A stretch of DNA of 64,000 nt, taken from Sporosarcina sp. P34 (GTDB lineage: Bacteria; Bacillota; Bacilli; Bacillales_A; Planococcaceae). The notes beneath the pieces are model-generated. The model saw only the letters and a program-made list of their open reading frames with translations. It was not told where the DNA came from and ran no database searches. Below are positions 37,367 through 46,867 of the stretch, piece after piece. Made by a program: the position numbers and the translations under genes. The stretch is taken from positions 434,001 through 498,000 of the forward strand of contig NZ_PDZC01000001.1 of the NCBI RefSeq assembly GCF_002743375.1. The letters run 5' to 3'. Position 1 is the stretch's first letter. Each line of letters begins with the position of its first letter.

Positions 37367-39628
37367 ATGTATATAGCGATTCCTGTTGCGATATCTGCGT
37401 TTGCAGCTGAGCTTTCAGGATCGCTTTTATGTTTGAATGTAGTATTCCTCATACCGTTCTACTTTTTACGCAAAGATTATCTACACCTTCTTCTTTGCAC
37501 ACTTATTGCAAGTCTCTCCTTTTTCTATTTCTCAAGTCAATTTACATCACTCCCTGACGACTCAGTGGTGACCTTTCATTGGAAAGACCAAGTGAAAATC
37601 GATGGTGCTAAAGTGAAAGGTTTCGCTACTCTGCGTGATGGCACGGTCGTCTATATGATGTATGCATTCACTTCTGAGCTACAAAAAAGTCAATTTCAAT
37701 CTGCGCGATTAGCAACCTATCAGTTCACGGCTGAAGTAGAGCCGAAAGAACTGGAACCAGCGGCCCATGACTATTCATTCGATATGGCACGCTATTTACG
37801 AATGAATGGCGCGGCGGGAATTCTAGAAGCCACCGAGATCATATCGAGCGTCCCCCTCACAACACTGCGTTCACGACTCTCTCACTATCGTTCTGCGATC
37901 AAACAACATATTCATGATCAATTTCCACCTTCACTTGTTACAGAAGCTGAAGCATTATTGATTGGTGACCGTTCCGGAATGGATCGTATCTTGCAAAAAG
38001 AGTATCAGACGCTTGGTATTACGCATCTCTTTGCGATATCGGGGTTGCATGTCGGTCTATTGACGTTTTTCATTCGCACGATTTTGTTGCGTGTCGGTTT
38101 TCGCAAAGAATGGGTGACCTACGGATTACTCATGTTCTTACCAATCTATGCATGTATTGCGGGCGGAGCACCGTCTGTCTGGCGTGCATCAACGGTGACA
38201 ATGATTGTATTGCTTGCTGTTTCAGGTAACTTTAAATTGCGTCTGGACGATGCTCTTGCTTTGAGCGCATTATTTTTTATCGTCATGCACCCTTATATCG
38301 TCTTTCAACCGGGATTTCAGCTCTCGTATTTAGCTGCGTGTTCTTTATTGTATTCGTCAGCTATTCTTAGCCAAGCGAAAAATGGGATGGTCGTTTCTTT
38401 TTTTGTTACTGTCATTACGCAAGTCGCGCTTTATCCTATTTTACTGTATCATTTCTACGAGTTATCACTATCTTCTTTTATTGCGAATTTGTTCTATGTT
38501 CCGTTGTATTCTATATGTATTTTGCCAGCTAATTTACTGTTGCTCATCTGCACATTTGTCACACCACCGCTGGCAACTATCCTTTTTATAATATACGAGC
38601 CTGTGAGGCTGTGGATGGGTAGTATGACAACTTGGTTTGCTTCCTTCCCCTACCAAATGTGGACGCCCGGACAACCGGATGGAGTGGGTTCAGCGCTTGC
38701 CGTTGTTGGCATTCTCATTTTCCTAGTCTGTCTGGAAAAAAAGAAGTTCGTACTGGTCGGCCTTATTTGTTTATTACTCCCAGCACTCTACTTGGAAATT
38801 AAGCCGATACTTCACCATGATGCGATCATTTCCTATGTAGACGTCGGGCAAGGGGACAGCACGATAATCGAAATGCCTTATCGGAAAGCAGTGTATGTGA
38901 TTGATACAGGTGGAGTGGTTCGTTTTGGCGAAACGGATTGGAAGACACCCGAGCAGCCTTTTGAAATTGGCCGAAATATCGTTGTGCCGTACTTAAAAGC
39001 GAAAGGGATCACAAAAATCGACCGGCTGATCATATCTCATGCTGATCTGGATCATATGGAAGGTGCCGATGAAGTATTGGAAGAGTTAAAAGTAAAGGAA
39101 ATTCATTTGCCGCCTGGAAGTGAACAAGAGGAAGCAATGGATGAAGTGTTACAACTGGCAAAAAAACAGAGCATTTCTGTGCAACTAGTCGGGGAAGGCA
39201 TGAATTGGAAAGTGGGAGACTATGAATTTCAATATGTAGCACCCGAAGAGCGTATATATGACGGTAATGATAGTTCACTAGTACTTGTAATGAAGGAAAA
39301 AGATCTTCATTTCATCTTTCCAGGAGATCTCGAAAAAGAGGGGGAGCAGCGGTTTTTGCAACGATATAGTTCTGCTGATTTTCAACGTGTCGTATTGAAA
39401 GCTGGCCACCATGGGAGTAAAACGTCGAGCATCGAGTCGTTTATCAATTTTCTTCAACCGGAGTTTATTATTGTATCGGCAGGGAGAAATAGTCGTTATG
39501 GACATCCACATGAAGAAGTAATCGACCGCTTCCGTGAACATGGTATTCCTTTTTGGTCGACTGCTGAGCAGGGAACTATTGAAGTACGAGTGAAAGACGG
39601 AGTGTATTCCGCCACTTCGAGTCGTTAA
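37367..39628 (+). CDS. comEC: DNA uptake channel ComEC
   Basis: A 753-residue membrane protein that carries single-stranded DNA across the membrane. An N-terminal DUF4131 part is followed by the competence domain (IGDRSGMD, FAISGLHVGLL, many helices), then a metallo-beta-lactamase-like domain from about residue 490 (SYVDVGQGDSTIIEMP, ISHADLDHMEG, LKAGHHGSKTS). The true start is uncertain: the ATG at 37367 has no good ribosome site, and the frame stays open back into comEB, so an overlapping rare start is possible. Confidence 0.92.
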   Translation: MYIAIPVAISAFAAELSGSLLCLNVVFLIPFYFLRKDYLHLLLCTLIASLSFFYFSSQFTSLPDDSVVTFHWKDQVKIDGAKVKGFATLRDGTVVYMMYAFTSELQKSQFQSARLATYQFTAEVEPKELEPAAHDYSFDMARYLRMNGAAGILEATEIISSVPLTTLRSRLSHYRSAIKQHIHDQFPPSLVTEAEALLIGDRSGMDRILQKEYQTLGITHLFAISGLHVGLLTFFIRTILLRVGFRKEWVTYGLLMFLPIYACIAGGAPSVWRASTVTMIVLLAVSGNFKLRLDDALALSALFFIVMHPYIVFQPGFQLSYLAACSLLYSSAILSQAKNGMVVSFFVTVITQVALYPILLYHFYELSLSSFIANLFYVPLYSICILPANLLLLICTFVTPPLATILFIIYEPVRLWMGSMTTWFASFPYQMWTPGQPDGVGSALAVVGILIFLVCLEKKKFVLVGLICLLLPALYLEIKPILHHDAIISYVDVGQGDSTIIEMPYRKAVYVIDTGGVVRFGETDWKTPEQPFEIGRNIVVPYLKAKGITKIDRLIISHADLDHMEGADEVLEELKVKEIHLPPGSEQEEAMDEVLQLAKKQSISVQLVGEGMNWKVGDYEFQYVAPEERIYDGNDSSLVLVMKEKDLHFIFPGDLEKEGEQRFLQRYSSADFQRVVLKAGHHGSKTSSIESFINFLQPEFIIVSAGRNSRYGHPHEEVIDRFREHGIPFWSTAEQGTIEVRVKDGVYSATSSR

Positions 39629-39634
39629 AAAAAC

Positions 39635-39675
39635 AAATAGACACATCCGCTAAGTTGGTGGATGTGTCTATTTTA
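39635..39675 (+). terminator. Terminator after comEC
   Basis: AAATAGACACATCC and GGATGTGTCTATTTT form a 14-bp stem with a T-run. It also works for yqzM on the opposite strand because of the A-rich left side. Confidence 0.88.
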
Positions 39676-39687
39676 TACAACAGTTGA

Positions 39688-39822
39688 TTAGAGAGCGACG
39701 ATATCGATGATCGTAGCAATAACAAAAATTGCAGAAAAACCGATAAACGCTACTATAAAGCCGATGCCGCTGTCAATCGCATCATTACGTTTGGATTGGA
39801 CATCATGTTCAAATTCATTCAT
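39688..39822 (-). CDS. yqzM: YqzM family small membrane protein
   Basis: A 44-residue protein, MNEFEHDVQSKRNDAIDSGI then a hydrophobic helix ending ATIIDIVAL. It corresponds closely to B. subtilis YqzM (also 44 residues as I remember it), found in the same place between comEC and holA. GGAGGTG precedes the ATG. The function is unknown; one transmembrane helix is evident. Confidence 0.85.
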   Translation of the reverse strand: MNEFEHDVQSKRNDAIDSGIGFIVAFIGFSAIFVIATIIDIVAL

Positions 39823-39996
39823 TGCTACACCTCCTAATTCCATACTAAGTATAGATGAAAGTGAAAGAAAAATCCATTAAAATCGCAGTTTTTAGGAGTT
39901 GCAACGTACGTTGACACAAATTGTTCATAGAGTAAGTAGATGATTCGTTACAAGAGCGGAATTGCTTCTAGCAAATTCCGCCCTGTCTTTTTAGAA

Positions 39997-40161
39997 TCAA
40001 TAATATTTATCCTTTTCTGCTGTCTCCCGATGGTTCGGAGTCATCGGTTCCTGTTTCGGCGCTAAATGTTCGAGCTCTGTTAACTCTAGGGATATTTCTT
40101 CTTTTACTACAGGCTTCGATTGTTTTCGGGAATTTACTCGTGGACGGTCAGACTTTTTCAT
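39997..40161 (-). CDS. Hypothetical 54-residue charged protein
   Basis: A small hydrophilic protein beginning MKKSDRPRVNSRKQSKPVVK with a mid-region SLELTELEHLAPKQEP. It has no membrane segment, no cysteine and a basic N-terminus, and is probably largely disordered. AAAGGAGG lies 6 bases before the ATG at 40161, which favours this start over 40209. I do not recognise a family. It lies between yqzM and holA on the opposite strand to holA. A hairpin (GCGGAATTGC/GCAAATTCCGC, 39957-39980) lies downstream of its stop. Confidence 0.6.
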   Translation of the reverse strand: MKKSDRPRVNSRKQSKPVVKEEISLELTELEHLAPKQEPMTPNHRETAEKDKYY

Positions 40162-40263
40162 CAAAAAACCTCCTTTACATGCTAGTATGGAGAAATGATT
40201 GATTTTCATGTATAGTTATCACAGGTTTTTAGTAGCAAGCAATCGGTAATTGAGGTGAAGAAA

Positions 40264-41271
40264 GTGGTTACAAAAATTTGGAGTCAAATTGAAAAAGGCG
40301 ATGTGCAGCCAGTTTATCTTCTGACAGGCACCGAGCAACACTTACTGGACGAAACAATTAAGAGATTAATTAAAGCAGTGCCTGGTATGACATCATCTGA
40401 CGTGAATCGATTTGATTTAGAGGAGATTCCAGTCCAGGCTGTGCTCGAAGTGGCGGATGAATTTCCGTTTTTAGTCGACCATAAATTAATAATCGCAAAA
40501 AACTGTTCATTCTTAAAAGCGACGGATCATTCGAAAGAAAAGCAAAATCATCAACTTGAACTGTTGGAAAAGTGGCTAGAAAATCCCTCTCCTACGGCTA
40601 CCGTAGTGTTTGTCGCACCTTATGAAAAGCTTGATGCACGAAAGAAAATCACGAAAAAAATAAAGAAACATGCTATTGTCGTAGAAGCGGTTGCGTTACA
40701 AGGACAAGATGTATCTACGTGGATTATGCAGCAAGGTAAAGATAAAGGTATTGAATTCGATAAAAGAACAGCTGAATTTCTTATGGAAATGTCTGGAACC
40801 GACTTACTGACATTGTCAACTGAAATTGATAAGCTGGCTGGCTTCTTAGCGTTTAAGGGCACCGTGGATAGCAATACAATTGAGCAGCTAGTAACTAGGA
40901 CACCTGAGATGGACGTATTTCGCCTAACGGATTTATTTGTCAATAATAAACGGGCAGAATCCATCGTTGTCTATCATGATTTAATACGTAATGGGGAAGA
41001 GCCGATCATGCTGGCGTCACTCGTTGCGAGTCAAGTGCGTTTAATGATTCATGTGTCAAATTTACGAAAAAAAGGTTATCAGCAACAACAAATCGCTACA
41101 ACGCTTCGGATCCATCCATATCGTGTTAAATTGATGATGCAACGAAAGCTACCTTCTCTAGAAGTGTTGCTTAAAGCATTGGATAATTTGGCGACTATTG
41201 ATCTGCAACTTAAAACTACGAGTGGTAATCGTAAGCGGAAATTGGAATTATTTTTAATGAATGGACTATAA
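40264..41271 (+). CDS. holA: DNA polymerase III subunit delta
   Basis: A 335-residue clamp-loader subunit (YqeN) that opens the sliding clamp. It has the delta-family blocks PVYLLTGTEQHLLDETI, EVADEFPFLVDHKLIIAKNC, FLMEMSGTDLLTLSTEIDKLA and the C-terminal HPYRVKLMMQR. I choose GTG 40264 because GAGGTG lies 8 bases before it; the earlier GTG at 40255 is inside that site. It ends in a terminator shared with rpsT. Confidence 0.93.
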   Translation: MVTKIWSQIEKGDVQPVYLLTGTEQHLLDETIKRLIKAVPGMTSSDVNRFDLEEIPVQAVLEVADEFPFLVDHKLIIAKNCSFLKATDHSKEKQNHQLELLEKWLENPSPTATVVFVAPYEKLDARKKITKKIKKHAIVVEAVALQGQDVSTWIMQQGKDKGIEFDKRTAEFLMEMSGTDLLTLSTEIDKLAGFLAFKGTVDSNTIEQLVTRTPEMDVFRLTDLFVNNKRAESIVVYHDLIRNGEEPIMLASLVASQVRLMIHVSNLRKKGYQQQQIATTLRIHPYRVKLMMQRKLPSLEVLLKALDNLATIDLQLKTTSGNRKRKLELFLMNGL

Positions 41272-41280
41272 GAACGCAAA

Positions 41281-41312
41281 AAAAGACTGCCGTCACGATG
41301 AGGCAGTCTTTT
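41281..41312. terminator. Bidirectional terminator, holA / rpsT
   Basis: AAAAGACTGCC and GGCAGTCTTTT form a perfect 11-bp stem with A- and T-runs outside, serving both convergent genes. Confidence 0.9.
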
Positions 41313-41321
41313 AACATATCA

Positions 41322-41573
41322 TTATTGAGCTTTTTTAGTTAGACGTGATTTTTGACGAGCAGCAGTGTTTTTTGGGATAAGACCTTTACGGGCAGCAGTA
41401 TCCAATTGTTTCACAGCATCTCTCAAAAGTTCTTCAGCGTTCTCTTCTTTATTCGTAAGAGCCGCATCCGCTTTACGGATTGCAGTACGCATAGAAGCTT
41501 TTACGTGAGAGTTTTGCTCGTTAGCAGCAGCACTTTGCTTCACGCGTTTAATAGCACCTTTAATGTTTGGCAT
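41322..41573 (-). CDS. rpsT: 30S ribosomal protein S20
   Basis: An 83-residue basic helical protein of the small subunit. It starts MPNIKGAIKRVKQS at 41573, with GGAGGTGAATGAA upstream; three extra in-frame codons before it are leader. The C-terminal GLIPKNTAARQKSRLTKK is characteristic. A strong promoter lies 75-105 bp upstream. It is on the opposite strand to holA and gpr, as in B. subtilis. Confidence 0.96.
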   Translation of the reverse strand: MPNIKGAIKRVKQSAAANEQNSHVKASMRTAIRKADAALTNKEENAEELLRDAVKQLDTAARKGLIPKNTAARQKSRLTKKAQ

Positions 41574-41648
41574 TTCATTCACCTCCAGCTTTCAGGTAAG
41601 GCAAGAGTGTTTCCACAATCATCCGGATATCTCTTTACAACAAGCATT

Positions 41649-41677
41649 ATTTTATCAAAGCTACCGACAGATTGCAA
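41649..41677 (-). promoter_or_regulatory. SigA promoter of rpsT
   Basis: On the minus strand TTGCAA (41677-41672) and TAAAAT (41654-41649) are separated by 17 bases. The leader to the ATG is about 70 bases. Confidence 0.7.
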
Positions 41678-41767
41678 GAAAAAAAGTAAAGTGATTCAAC
41701 TTTACAGTAATCTATTTGAGAATAAACACCGGTAAATTGCACAAACTTGTTAATAGAGGTGAAGAAA

Positions 41768-42805
41768 ATGAGTGAAATCAATTACTACCGTACGGATTTA
41801 ATTGATGAAAGTGATGAGTTTGTCAGACATCAGACCAAGCAAGAAGAAAAGAAATTGAAGGAAATGTCCGGAATACATGTCGAAGAACAAACAATCGGTC
41901 GAATTAAGGCGACCACAGTTAAAGTGACAGCAGAAGGGGAAGAGGAAATCGGAAAAGCGAAAGGTACATATATTACGCTGACGATTCCGACACTTGCTGT
42001 TCACGAGACCGAGGAACTCCAAGTATTATGTAAAGTTGTGGTAGAAAAAATGGACACATTAATTAAAGAAAAGTTACCGGGCGGCGTAAAAAAAGTGTTG
42101 TGTGTTGGTCTTGGCAACCGAGAAATTACGCCAGACGCTGTGGGACCGGCTGTTATGGATTATGTGAAAGAAGTTATACCAGATTACTACGAAGCAGATG
42201 AGAGTGGTGTCATGGTGTATGCGCCGGGTGTAACCATTCAGACTGGTTTGGAAACTGCTTCCTTCGTTAAAGCGATTGTAGATCATAGTAAGCCGGATCT
42301 ATTACTTGTCGTTGATGCACTTGCTGCAAGGAGTAGCGCAAGGCTTTGCCGCACGGTTCAGCTAACGGATACTGGTATTCATCCAGGCTCAGGTGTAGGA
42401 AATAGCCGCAAAGAGTTATCGGAAAAAAGTCTCGGCATCCCTGTTATTGCCATAGGTGTACCGACAGTGGTGGACGGACCTGTACTAGTGGCAGATGCTA
42501 TTGACACGATGTTCGGCTATATCGCAGCGAAAATAGAAGAAGATGGCATGCCTTCGTCAAAACTTTCTACAGGTCGGTTCCCTCAACGTTCCACAAAGGA
42601 TGCGGATCGCACAGCGCTTGGCCCCATATTTGGTGACTGGTCATCGTGGACGCATGAAGAACGAATCCAATTATTTGAAGAAGTGCTGACCAATCAGGAA
42701 TTGGCGACATTTATTTCTCCAAAAGAAATTGATTCATGGGTCGCAAATTACGCCATTGCATTATCTTCTTCATTAATTACGTGGATTCACAAAGTAAATG
42801 AATGA
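41768..42805 (+). CDS. gpr: Spore germination protease GPR
   Basis: A 345-residue A25-family protease that degrades small acid-soluble spore proteins at germination. It is made as a zymogen; the N-terminal propeptide region includes YRTDLIDESDEF. Core blocks are LCVGLGNREITPDAVGP, VDALAARSSARLCRTVQLTDTGIHPGSGVGN and VIAIGVPTVVD. GAGGTGAAGAAA precedes the ATG at 41768. spoIIP follows. Expression in the forespore is expected from the family; I could not fix a SigF/SigG promoter by eye. Confidence 0.95.
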   Translation: MSEINYYRTDLIDESDEFVRHQTKQEEKKLKEMSGIHVEEQTIGRIKATTVKVTAEGEEEIGKAKGTYITLTIPTLAVHETEELQVLCKVVVEKMDTLIKEKLPGGVKKVLCVGLGNREITPDAVGPAVMDYVKEVIPDYYEADESGVMVYAPGVTIQTGLETASFVKAIVDHSKPDLLLVVDALAARSSARLCRTVQLTDTGIHPGSGVGNSRKELSEKSLGIPVIAIGVPTVVDGPVLVADAIDTMFGYIAAKIEEDGMPSSKLSTGRFPQRSTKDADRTALGPIFGDWSSWTHEERIQLFEEVLTNQELATFISPKEIDSWVANYAIALSSSLITWIHKVNE

Positions 42806-42858
42806 ACTAGTCATTGACCTTTTTTCTTCCGCATAGTGTGGAAGATGGAGGGATTACT

Positions 42859-43659
42859 ATGAAAAAAACTTTGCAAATTTGGATGAGCGTTATTTTTGTA
42901 TTGTTCATCTTTCCTGTCGTCTTGCAATACATTCCCAAACAGCCAACCATATCCACTGCCCTCTCGTTAAAGGAACCGAGCACAATTGTCTACGCATCCA
43001 ATGTGTTGGAGGAAGATATTCGACCGAAGATAGAAGGGAATGTGTTGATTTATTCGACCCACTCACATGAAGCGTATGAACCGATTACGCAAGCAGCGAA
43101 CGGAAAAGTGGCGGTATCCCATCATTCGGAGAATATTTTAAAAGTGGGCGAGCGACTAAAAGAAAATTTAATTTCACATGGTTTAGCAGCAGAACAGCTC
43201 GATATCGATATTGTGAAAATTATGCAACAAAAAAAGATACCGTATCACCGTTCGTATGCTGCGATTAGACCCTATGTGGAAAAGAAGGTTAACGAGCAAT
43301 CTTATGACTTAGTCATCGATATGCATAGAGATTCTCTAGGCCCTTCAAAAACGACGCTCACACACGCCGGTCAACGCTATGCGAAAGTGGCATTTGTCAT
43401 TGGAAGAGACCATCCGTATTACGAACGAAACCTGGCCAAAGCGAAGCAATTGAAAAATGAGATGGAAAAATTAGTGCCTGGCATTACGCGGGAAATCATT
43501 ATTAAAGGTGGCCGCGGAGTAGATGGTAAATACAATCAAGATCTAAATACCAGCATCATTTTAATTGAAATGGGTGGTGTGGGTAATACAGAAACGGAGA
43601 TCAATCAAACAGTATCTGTCGTTGGTGAAGCTATTTCCGCTATGATGATTGTGCAATAA
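42859..43659 (+). CDS. spoIIP: Spore engulfment hydrolase SpoIIP, short form
   Basis: A 266-residue membrane-anchored peptidoglycan hydrolase (amidase/endopeptidase) of engulfment. One N-terminal helix (IWMSVIFVLFIFPVVLQYI) is followed by the catalytic domain with YSTHSHEAYEP, DMHRDSLGPSKTT and the end LIEMGGVGNTETEINQT. B. subtilis SpoIIP has about 400 residues; this one lacks most of the region between membrane helix and catalytic domain. GGAGGG precedes the ATG at 42859. CATAGTGT at 42832-42839 could be a SigE -10. Confidence 0.9.
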   Translation: MKKTLQIWMSVIFVLFIFPVVLQYIPKQPTISTALSLKEPSTIVYASNVLEEDIRPKIEGNVLIYSTHSHEAYEPITQAANGKVAVSHHSENILKVGERLKENLISHGLAAEQLDIDIVKIMQQKKIPYHRSYAAIRPYVEKKVNEQSYDLVIDMHRDSLGPSKTTLTHAGQRYAKVAFVIGRDHPYYERNLAKAKQLKNEMEKLVPGITREIIIKGGRGVDGKYNQDLNTSIILIEMGGVGNTETEINQTVSVVGEAISAMMIVQ

Positions 43660-43742
43660 TCTTTCAAATATTGAAGTCTGAACCGTTCACTGCTATAATT
43701 CAAGTAGCTTAAATAGGTACGTACATGTAGGAGTGAACAGTG

Positions 43743-45566
43743 ATGAATCAAGAGCAGAGAGCAACACGTCAAAAAAACATTCGAAATTTTTCTATCATTG
43801 CCCATATCGACCACGGGAAATCAACGCTGGCGGATCGGATACTAGAAAAAACAGAAATAGTGAAAACACGTAACATGAAAGCCCAATCATTGGATTCGAT
43901 GGAGCTAGAACGTGAGCGCGGTATCACCATTAAATTGAATGCTGTTCAGTTAGTTTATACAGCAAAGAATGGTGAAGACTATACGTTCCACTTGATCGAT
44001 ACACCAGGACACGTCGACTTCACATATGAAGTTTCAAGAAGTTTAGCTGCTTGTGAAGGCGCTATTCTTGTAGTAGATTCTGCGCAAGGCATCGAAGCGC
44101 AAACATTGGCGAACGTTTATCTAGCGCTAGACAATGATTTAGAAATATTACCTGTTATTAATAAAATCGACCTACCGGCGGCTGACCCAGACCGTGTGAA
44201 AAAAGAAATTGAAGATGTGATTGGACTAGACGCATCTGAAGCAGTTTTAGCTTCCGCGAAAGCCGGAATTGGGATTGACGAAATCCTGGAACAGATCGTA
44301 GAAAAAGTTCCAGCACCTCAAGGAGATCCGGATGCGCCACTAAAAGCGTTGATCTTTGACTCTCACTATGATCAATATAAAGGTGTTATCGTCAATATTC
44401 GTATCGTAGAAGGAAAAGTAAAACCCGGTGATATGATTCGAATGATGGCAACGGGTAAAGAATTTGAAGTACTGGAATTAGGTGTCTTCACTCCAGGTAT
44501 TTCCCCACGTGACGAATTGACTGTAGGAGATGTAGGATTCTTATCTGCCTCCATTAAAACAGTAGGCGATACGCAAGTAGGGGATACGATTACACTTGTC
44601 AATGATCCTGCCGAGGAAGCATTGCCGGGTTACCGTCGTATGAATCCGATGGTCTTCTGCGGACTGTATCCAATTGATACATCCAAATACAACGATTTGC
44701 GTGAAGCGCTTGAAAAGCTTGAACTAAATGACTCTGCACTTGAATATGAGCCAGAGACATCTCAAGCGCTAGGCTTCGGTTATCGTTGCGGTTTCCTAGG
44801 ACTGTTGCACATGGAGATCATTCAGGAACGAATCGAACGTGAATTTAAGATCGATTTGATCACGACAGCACCTAGCGTTATTTATAAAGTAAACTTAACG
44901 GATGGCTCGACGATGAACGTCGATAATCCATCGATGATGCCTAGTGCACAAAAAGTAGACTTTGTCGAAGAACCATATGTTAAAGCTTCGATTATGGTAC
45001 CGAATGATTACGTAGGGTCTGTTATGGAACTTTGTCAGCGTAAACGTGGAGATTTCTTGACGATGGATTATATGGACGCATCCCGTGTCAACATTATCTA
45101 TGAACTGCCATTAGCTGAAATCGTTTACGACTTCTTTGACCAATTAAAGTCTAGTACAAAAGGGTACGCATCATTGGATTATGAATTAATTGGCTATAAG
45201 CGTTCGAAACTCGTCAAAATGGATATTTTGTTAAATGGTGAAACTGTTGATGCGTTAAGCTTTATCGTGCACAGTGACTTTAGCTACGAACGTGGGAAGG
45301 CGATTGTTGAAAAACTGAAGTCGTTAATACCAAGACAACAGTTTGAAGTGCCTGTCCAAGCGGCAATCGGGCAGAAAATCGTCGCACGTTCAACCATTAA
45401 ATCTATAGGTAAAAACGTCTTAGCAAAATGTTACGGTGGAGATATTTCTCGTAAGCGTAAATTGCTTGAGAAACAAAAAGAAGGTAAGAAAAAGATGAAG
45501 CAAGTTGGCTCAGTAGAAGTTCCACAAGAAGCGTTCATGGCGGTTCTTAAGATGGATGAAGAATAA
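43743..45566 (+). CDS. lepA: Elongation factor 4 (LepA)
   Basis: A 607-residue translational GTPase. G1 is [10 protein letters not shown]3 DTPGHVD and G4 NKIDLP; domains II, III and V follow, and the LepA-specific C-terminal domain includes [21 protein letters not shown]. The ATG at 43743 directly follows an in-frame GTG (43740); TAGGAG fits both. It is associated with ribosome biogenesis and stress. In B. subtilis yqxA lies before it; here it follows spoIIP after 80 bp. Confidence 0.96.
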   Translation: MNQEQRATRQKNIRNFSIIAHIDHGKSTLADRILEKTEIVKTRNMKAQSLDSMELERERGITIKLNAVQLVYTAKNGEDYTFHLIDTPGHVDFTYEVSRSLAACEGAILVVDSAQGIEAQTLANVYLALDNDLEILPVINKIDLPAADPDRVKKEIEDVIGLDASEAVLASAKAGIGIDEILEQIVEKVPAPQGDPDAPLKALIFDSHYDQYKGVIVNIRIVEGKVKPGDMIRMMATGKEFEVLELGVFTPGISPRDELTVGDVGFLSASIKTVGDTQVGDTITLVNDPAEEALPGYRRMNPMVFCGLYPIDTSKYNDLREALEKLELNDSALEYEPETSQALGFGYRCGFLGLLHMEIIQERIEREFKIDLITTAPSVIYKVNLTDGSTMNVDNPSMMPSAQKVDFVEEPYVKASIMVPNDYVGSVMELCQRKRGDFLTMDYMDASRVNIIYELPLAEIVYDFFDQLKSSTKGYASLDYELIGYKRSKLVKMDILLNGETVDALSFIVHSDFSYERGKAIVEKLKSLIPRQQFEVPVQAAIGQKIVARSTIKSIGKNVLAKCYGGDISRKRKLLEKQKEGKKKMKQVGSVEVPQEAFMAVLKMDEE

Positions 45567-45579
45567 TTAAATTCAGCGA

Positions 45580-45603
45580 AAGGGGGCAAAGCGCCCTCTT
45601 TTT
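45580..45603 (+). terminator. Terminator after lepA
   Basis: AGGGGGC and GCGCCCT form a short GC-rich stem with a 3-base loop followed by CTTTTT. Confidence 0.75.
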
Positions 45604-45637
45604 GCTGTTTACATACTCAAACAAAGGATGTGACAGC

Positions 45638-46777
45638 ATGCGGGGAGTGTATATCCATATACCGTTTTGCCAGCAAATTTGTCATTATTGCGATTTCAAT
45701 AAAGTATTTCTAAAAAATCAACCCGTCGATCAATACGTCGAATCGATTGGCAAAGAGTTTTATTATATGAAAGAAGCCGGCTTTTCATTTCAAGAAGTGG
45801 AAACCGTTTTTTTAGGCGGTGGCACACCGACAGCACTCAACGTTCCCCAGCTCGATCGGTTACTGACAATTGTTTCACAGTATATCGACGTTACGGCATT
45901 GAAAGAATTCACAACAGAAGCAAATCCTGATGATTTATCGGAAGGACAACTTTCTATATTGAAGGCAGGTGGCGTAAATCGCTTGTCGATCGGTGTGCAA
46001 ACTTTCAATGAGCGATTACTGAAACAAATTGGGCGTACGCATTCGAATGAAGACGTGGAGAACGTGATTCAGGCCGCTCGTAAAGTCGGTTTCGAGAACA
46101 TTAGCATTGATTTAATGTACAGCCTACCGACTCAAACACTGAAAGAATGGGAAGAGACACTTGATCGTGCATTAGCGCTAGATCTGCCTCATTACTCCGC
46201 CTATTCATTGATCGTAGAACCGAAAACCGTCTTTTATAATCGAATGGTCAAAGGGAAGTTGCCATTGCCAGGAGAAGACATGGAAGCAGAGATGTTCTCC
46301 ATGGTAATGGATCGCATGCATGCAGCAGGTCGCAATCAATATGAAATCAGTAATTTTGCTAAACCTGAACATCCTTCGTTTCATAACCTGATTTATTGGG
46401 AAAACTCCAACTATGCAGGTATTGGTGCAGGCGCCCACGGTTATATAGGAAAAGAACGTTATGCGAACGTCGGACCGTTGACACACTACATTAATCTATT
46501 GGAGGAAGGAAAGTTACCTCGTAAAGAAGTGCATGAAGTAACTCTTGCCGAATCAATGGAGGAAGAAATGTTTCTTGGTCTACGAATCATTGAAGGAGTA
46601 TCGATGCAAGAATTCGAGCAGAAATTCCAGCGCCCGATTCATCAAGTATTCAGTAAACCGATAGAAAAAATGCAACAACAAGGACTTTTAGAAATCGATG
46701 GAGACCAGCTTCGCTTAACTAGACAGGGTGTTTTTCAAGGAAATTCTGTATTTCAGGAATTTTTATTGGGAGATTGA
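45638..46777 (+). CDS. hemW: Radical SAM heme chaperone HemW
   Basis: A 379-residue HemN-like radical SAM protein. It starts MRGVYIHIPFCQQICHYCDF with the cluster motif CxxxCxxC, and continues with FLGGGTPTAL and SIGVQTF. HemW proteins bind heme and pass it to enzymes; they lack the residues for true coproporphyrinogen III oxidase, which I infer from position and family. AAGGATG precedes the ATG at 45638. It is followed by the hrcA promoter. Confidence 0.9.
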   Translation: MRGVYIHIPFCQQICHYCDFNKVFLKNQPVDQYVESIGKEFYYMKEAGFSFQEVETVFLGGGTPTALNVPQLDRLLTIVSQYIDVTALKEFTTEANPDDLSEGQLSILKAGGVNRLSIGVQTFNERLLKQIGRTHSNEDVENVIQAARKVGFENISIDLMYSLPTQTLKEWEETLDRALALDLPHYSAYSLIVEPKTVFYNRMVKGKLPLPGEDMEAEMFSMVMDRMHAAGRNQYEISNFAKPEHPSFHNLIYWENSNYAGIGAGAHGYIGKERYANVGPLTHYINLLEEGKLPRKEVHEVTLAESMEEEMFLGLRIIEGVSMQEFEQKFQRPIHQVFSKPIEKMQQQGLLEIDGDQLRLTRQGVFQGNSVFQEFLLGD

Positions 46778-46787
46778 GTTTGATTCG

Positions 46788-46816
46788 TTGACATATAAAA
46801 TAGAATTTGATAAATT
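46788..46816 (+). promoter_or_regulatory. SigA promoter of hrcA heat-shock operon
   Basis: TTGACA and TAAATT with a 17-base spacer. The CIRCE operator begins 10 bases after the -10 box, covering the start site. Confidence 0.8.
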
Positions 46817-46826
46817 ATGAGTAGTA

Positions 46827-46853
46827 TTAGCACTCGAGGTTAATGAGTGCTAA
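46827..46853. promoter_or_regulatory. CIRCE operator (HrcA binding site)
   Basis: TTAGCACTC, nine bases, GAGTGCTAA: an exact match to the CIRCE consensus. It lies between promoter and hrcA and should give HrcA-controlled, GroE-modulated repression of the operon. Confidence 0.98.
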
Positions 46854-46867
46854 CAGGAGTGATGATC

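Noticed and set aside
39278-39646. 122-codon open frame opposite comEC
   Set aside because: Fully antisense to a conserved domain, with no ribosome site and no recognisable motif.
39902-39913. Perfect palindrome CAACGTACGTTG in the yqzM upstream region
   Set aside because: Short, isolated and not clearly placed relative to a promoter; could be chance.
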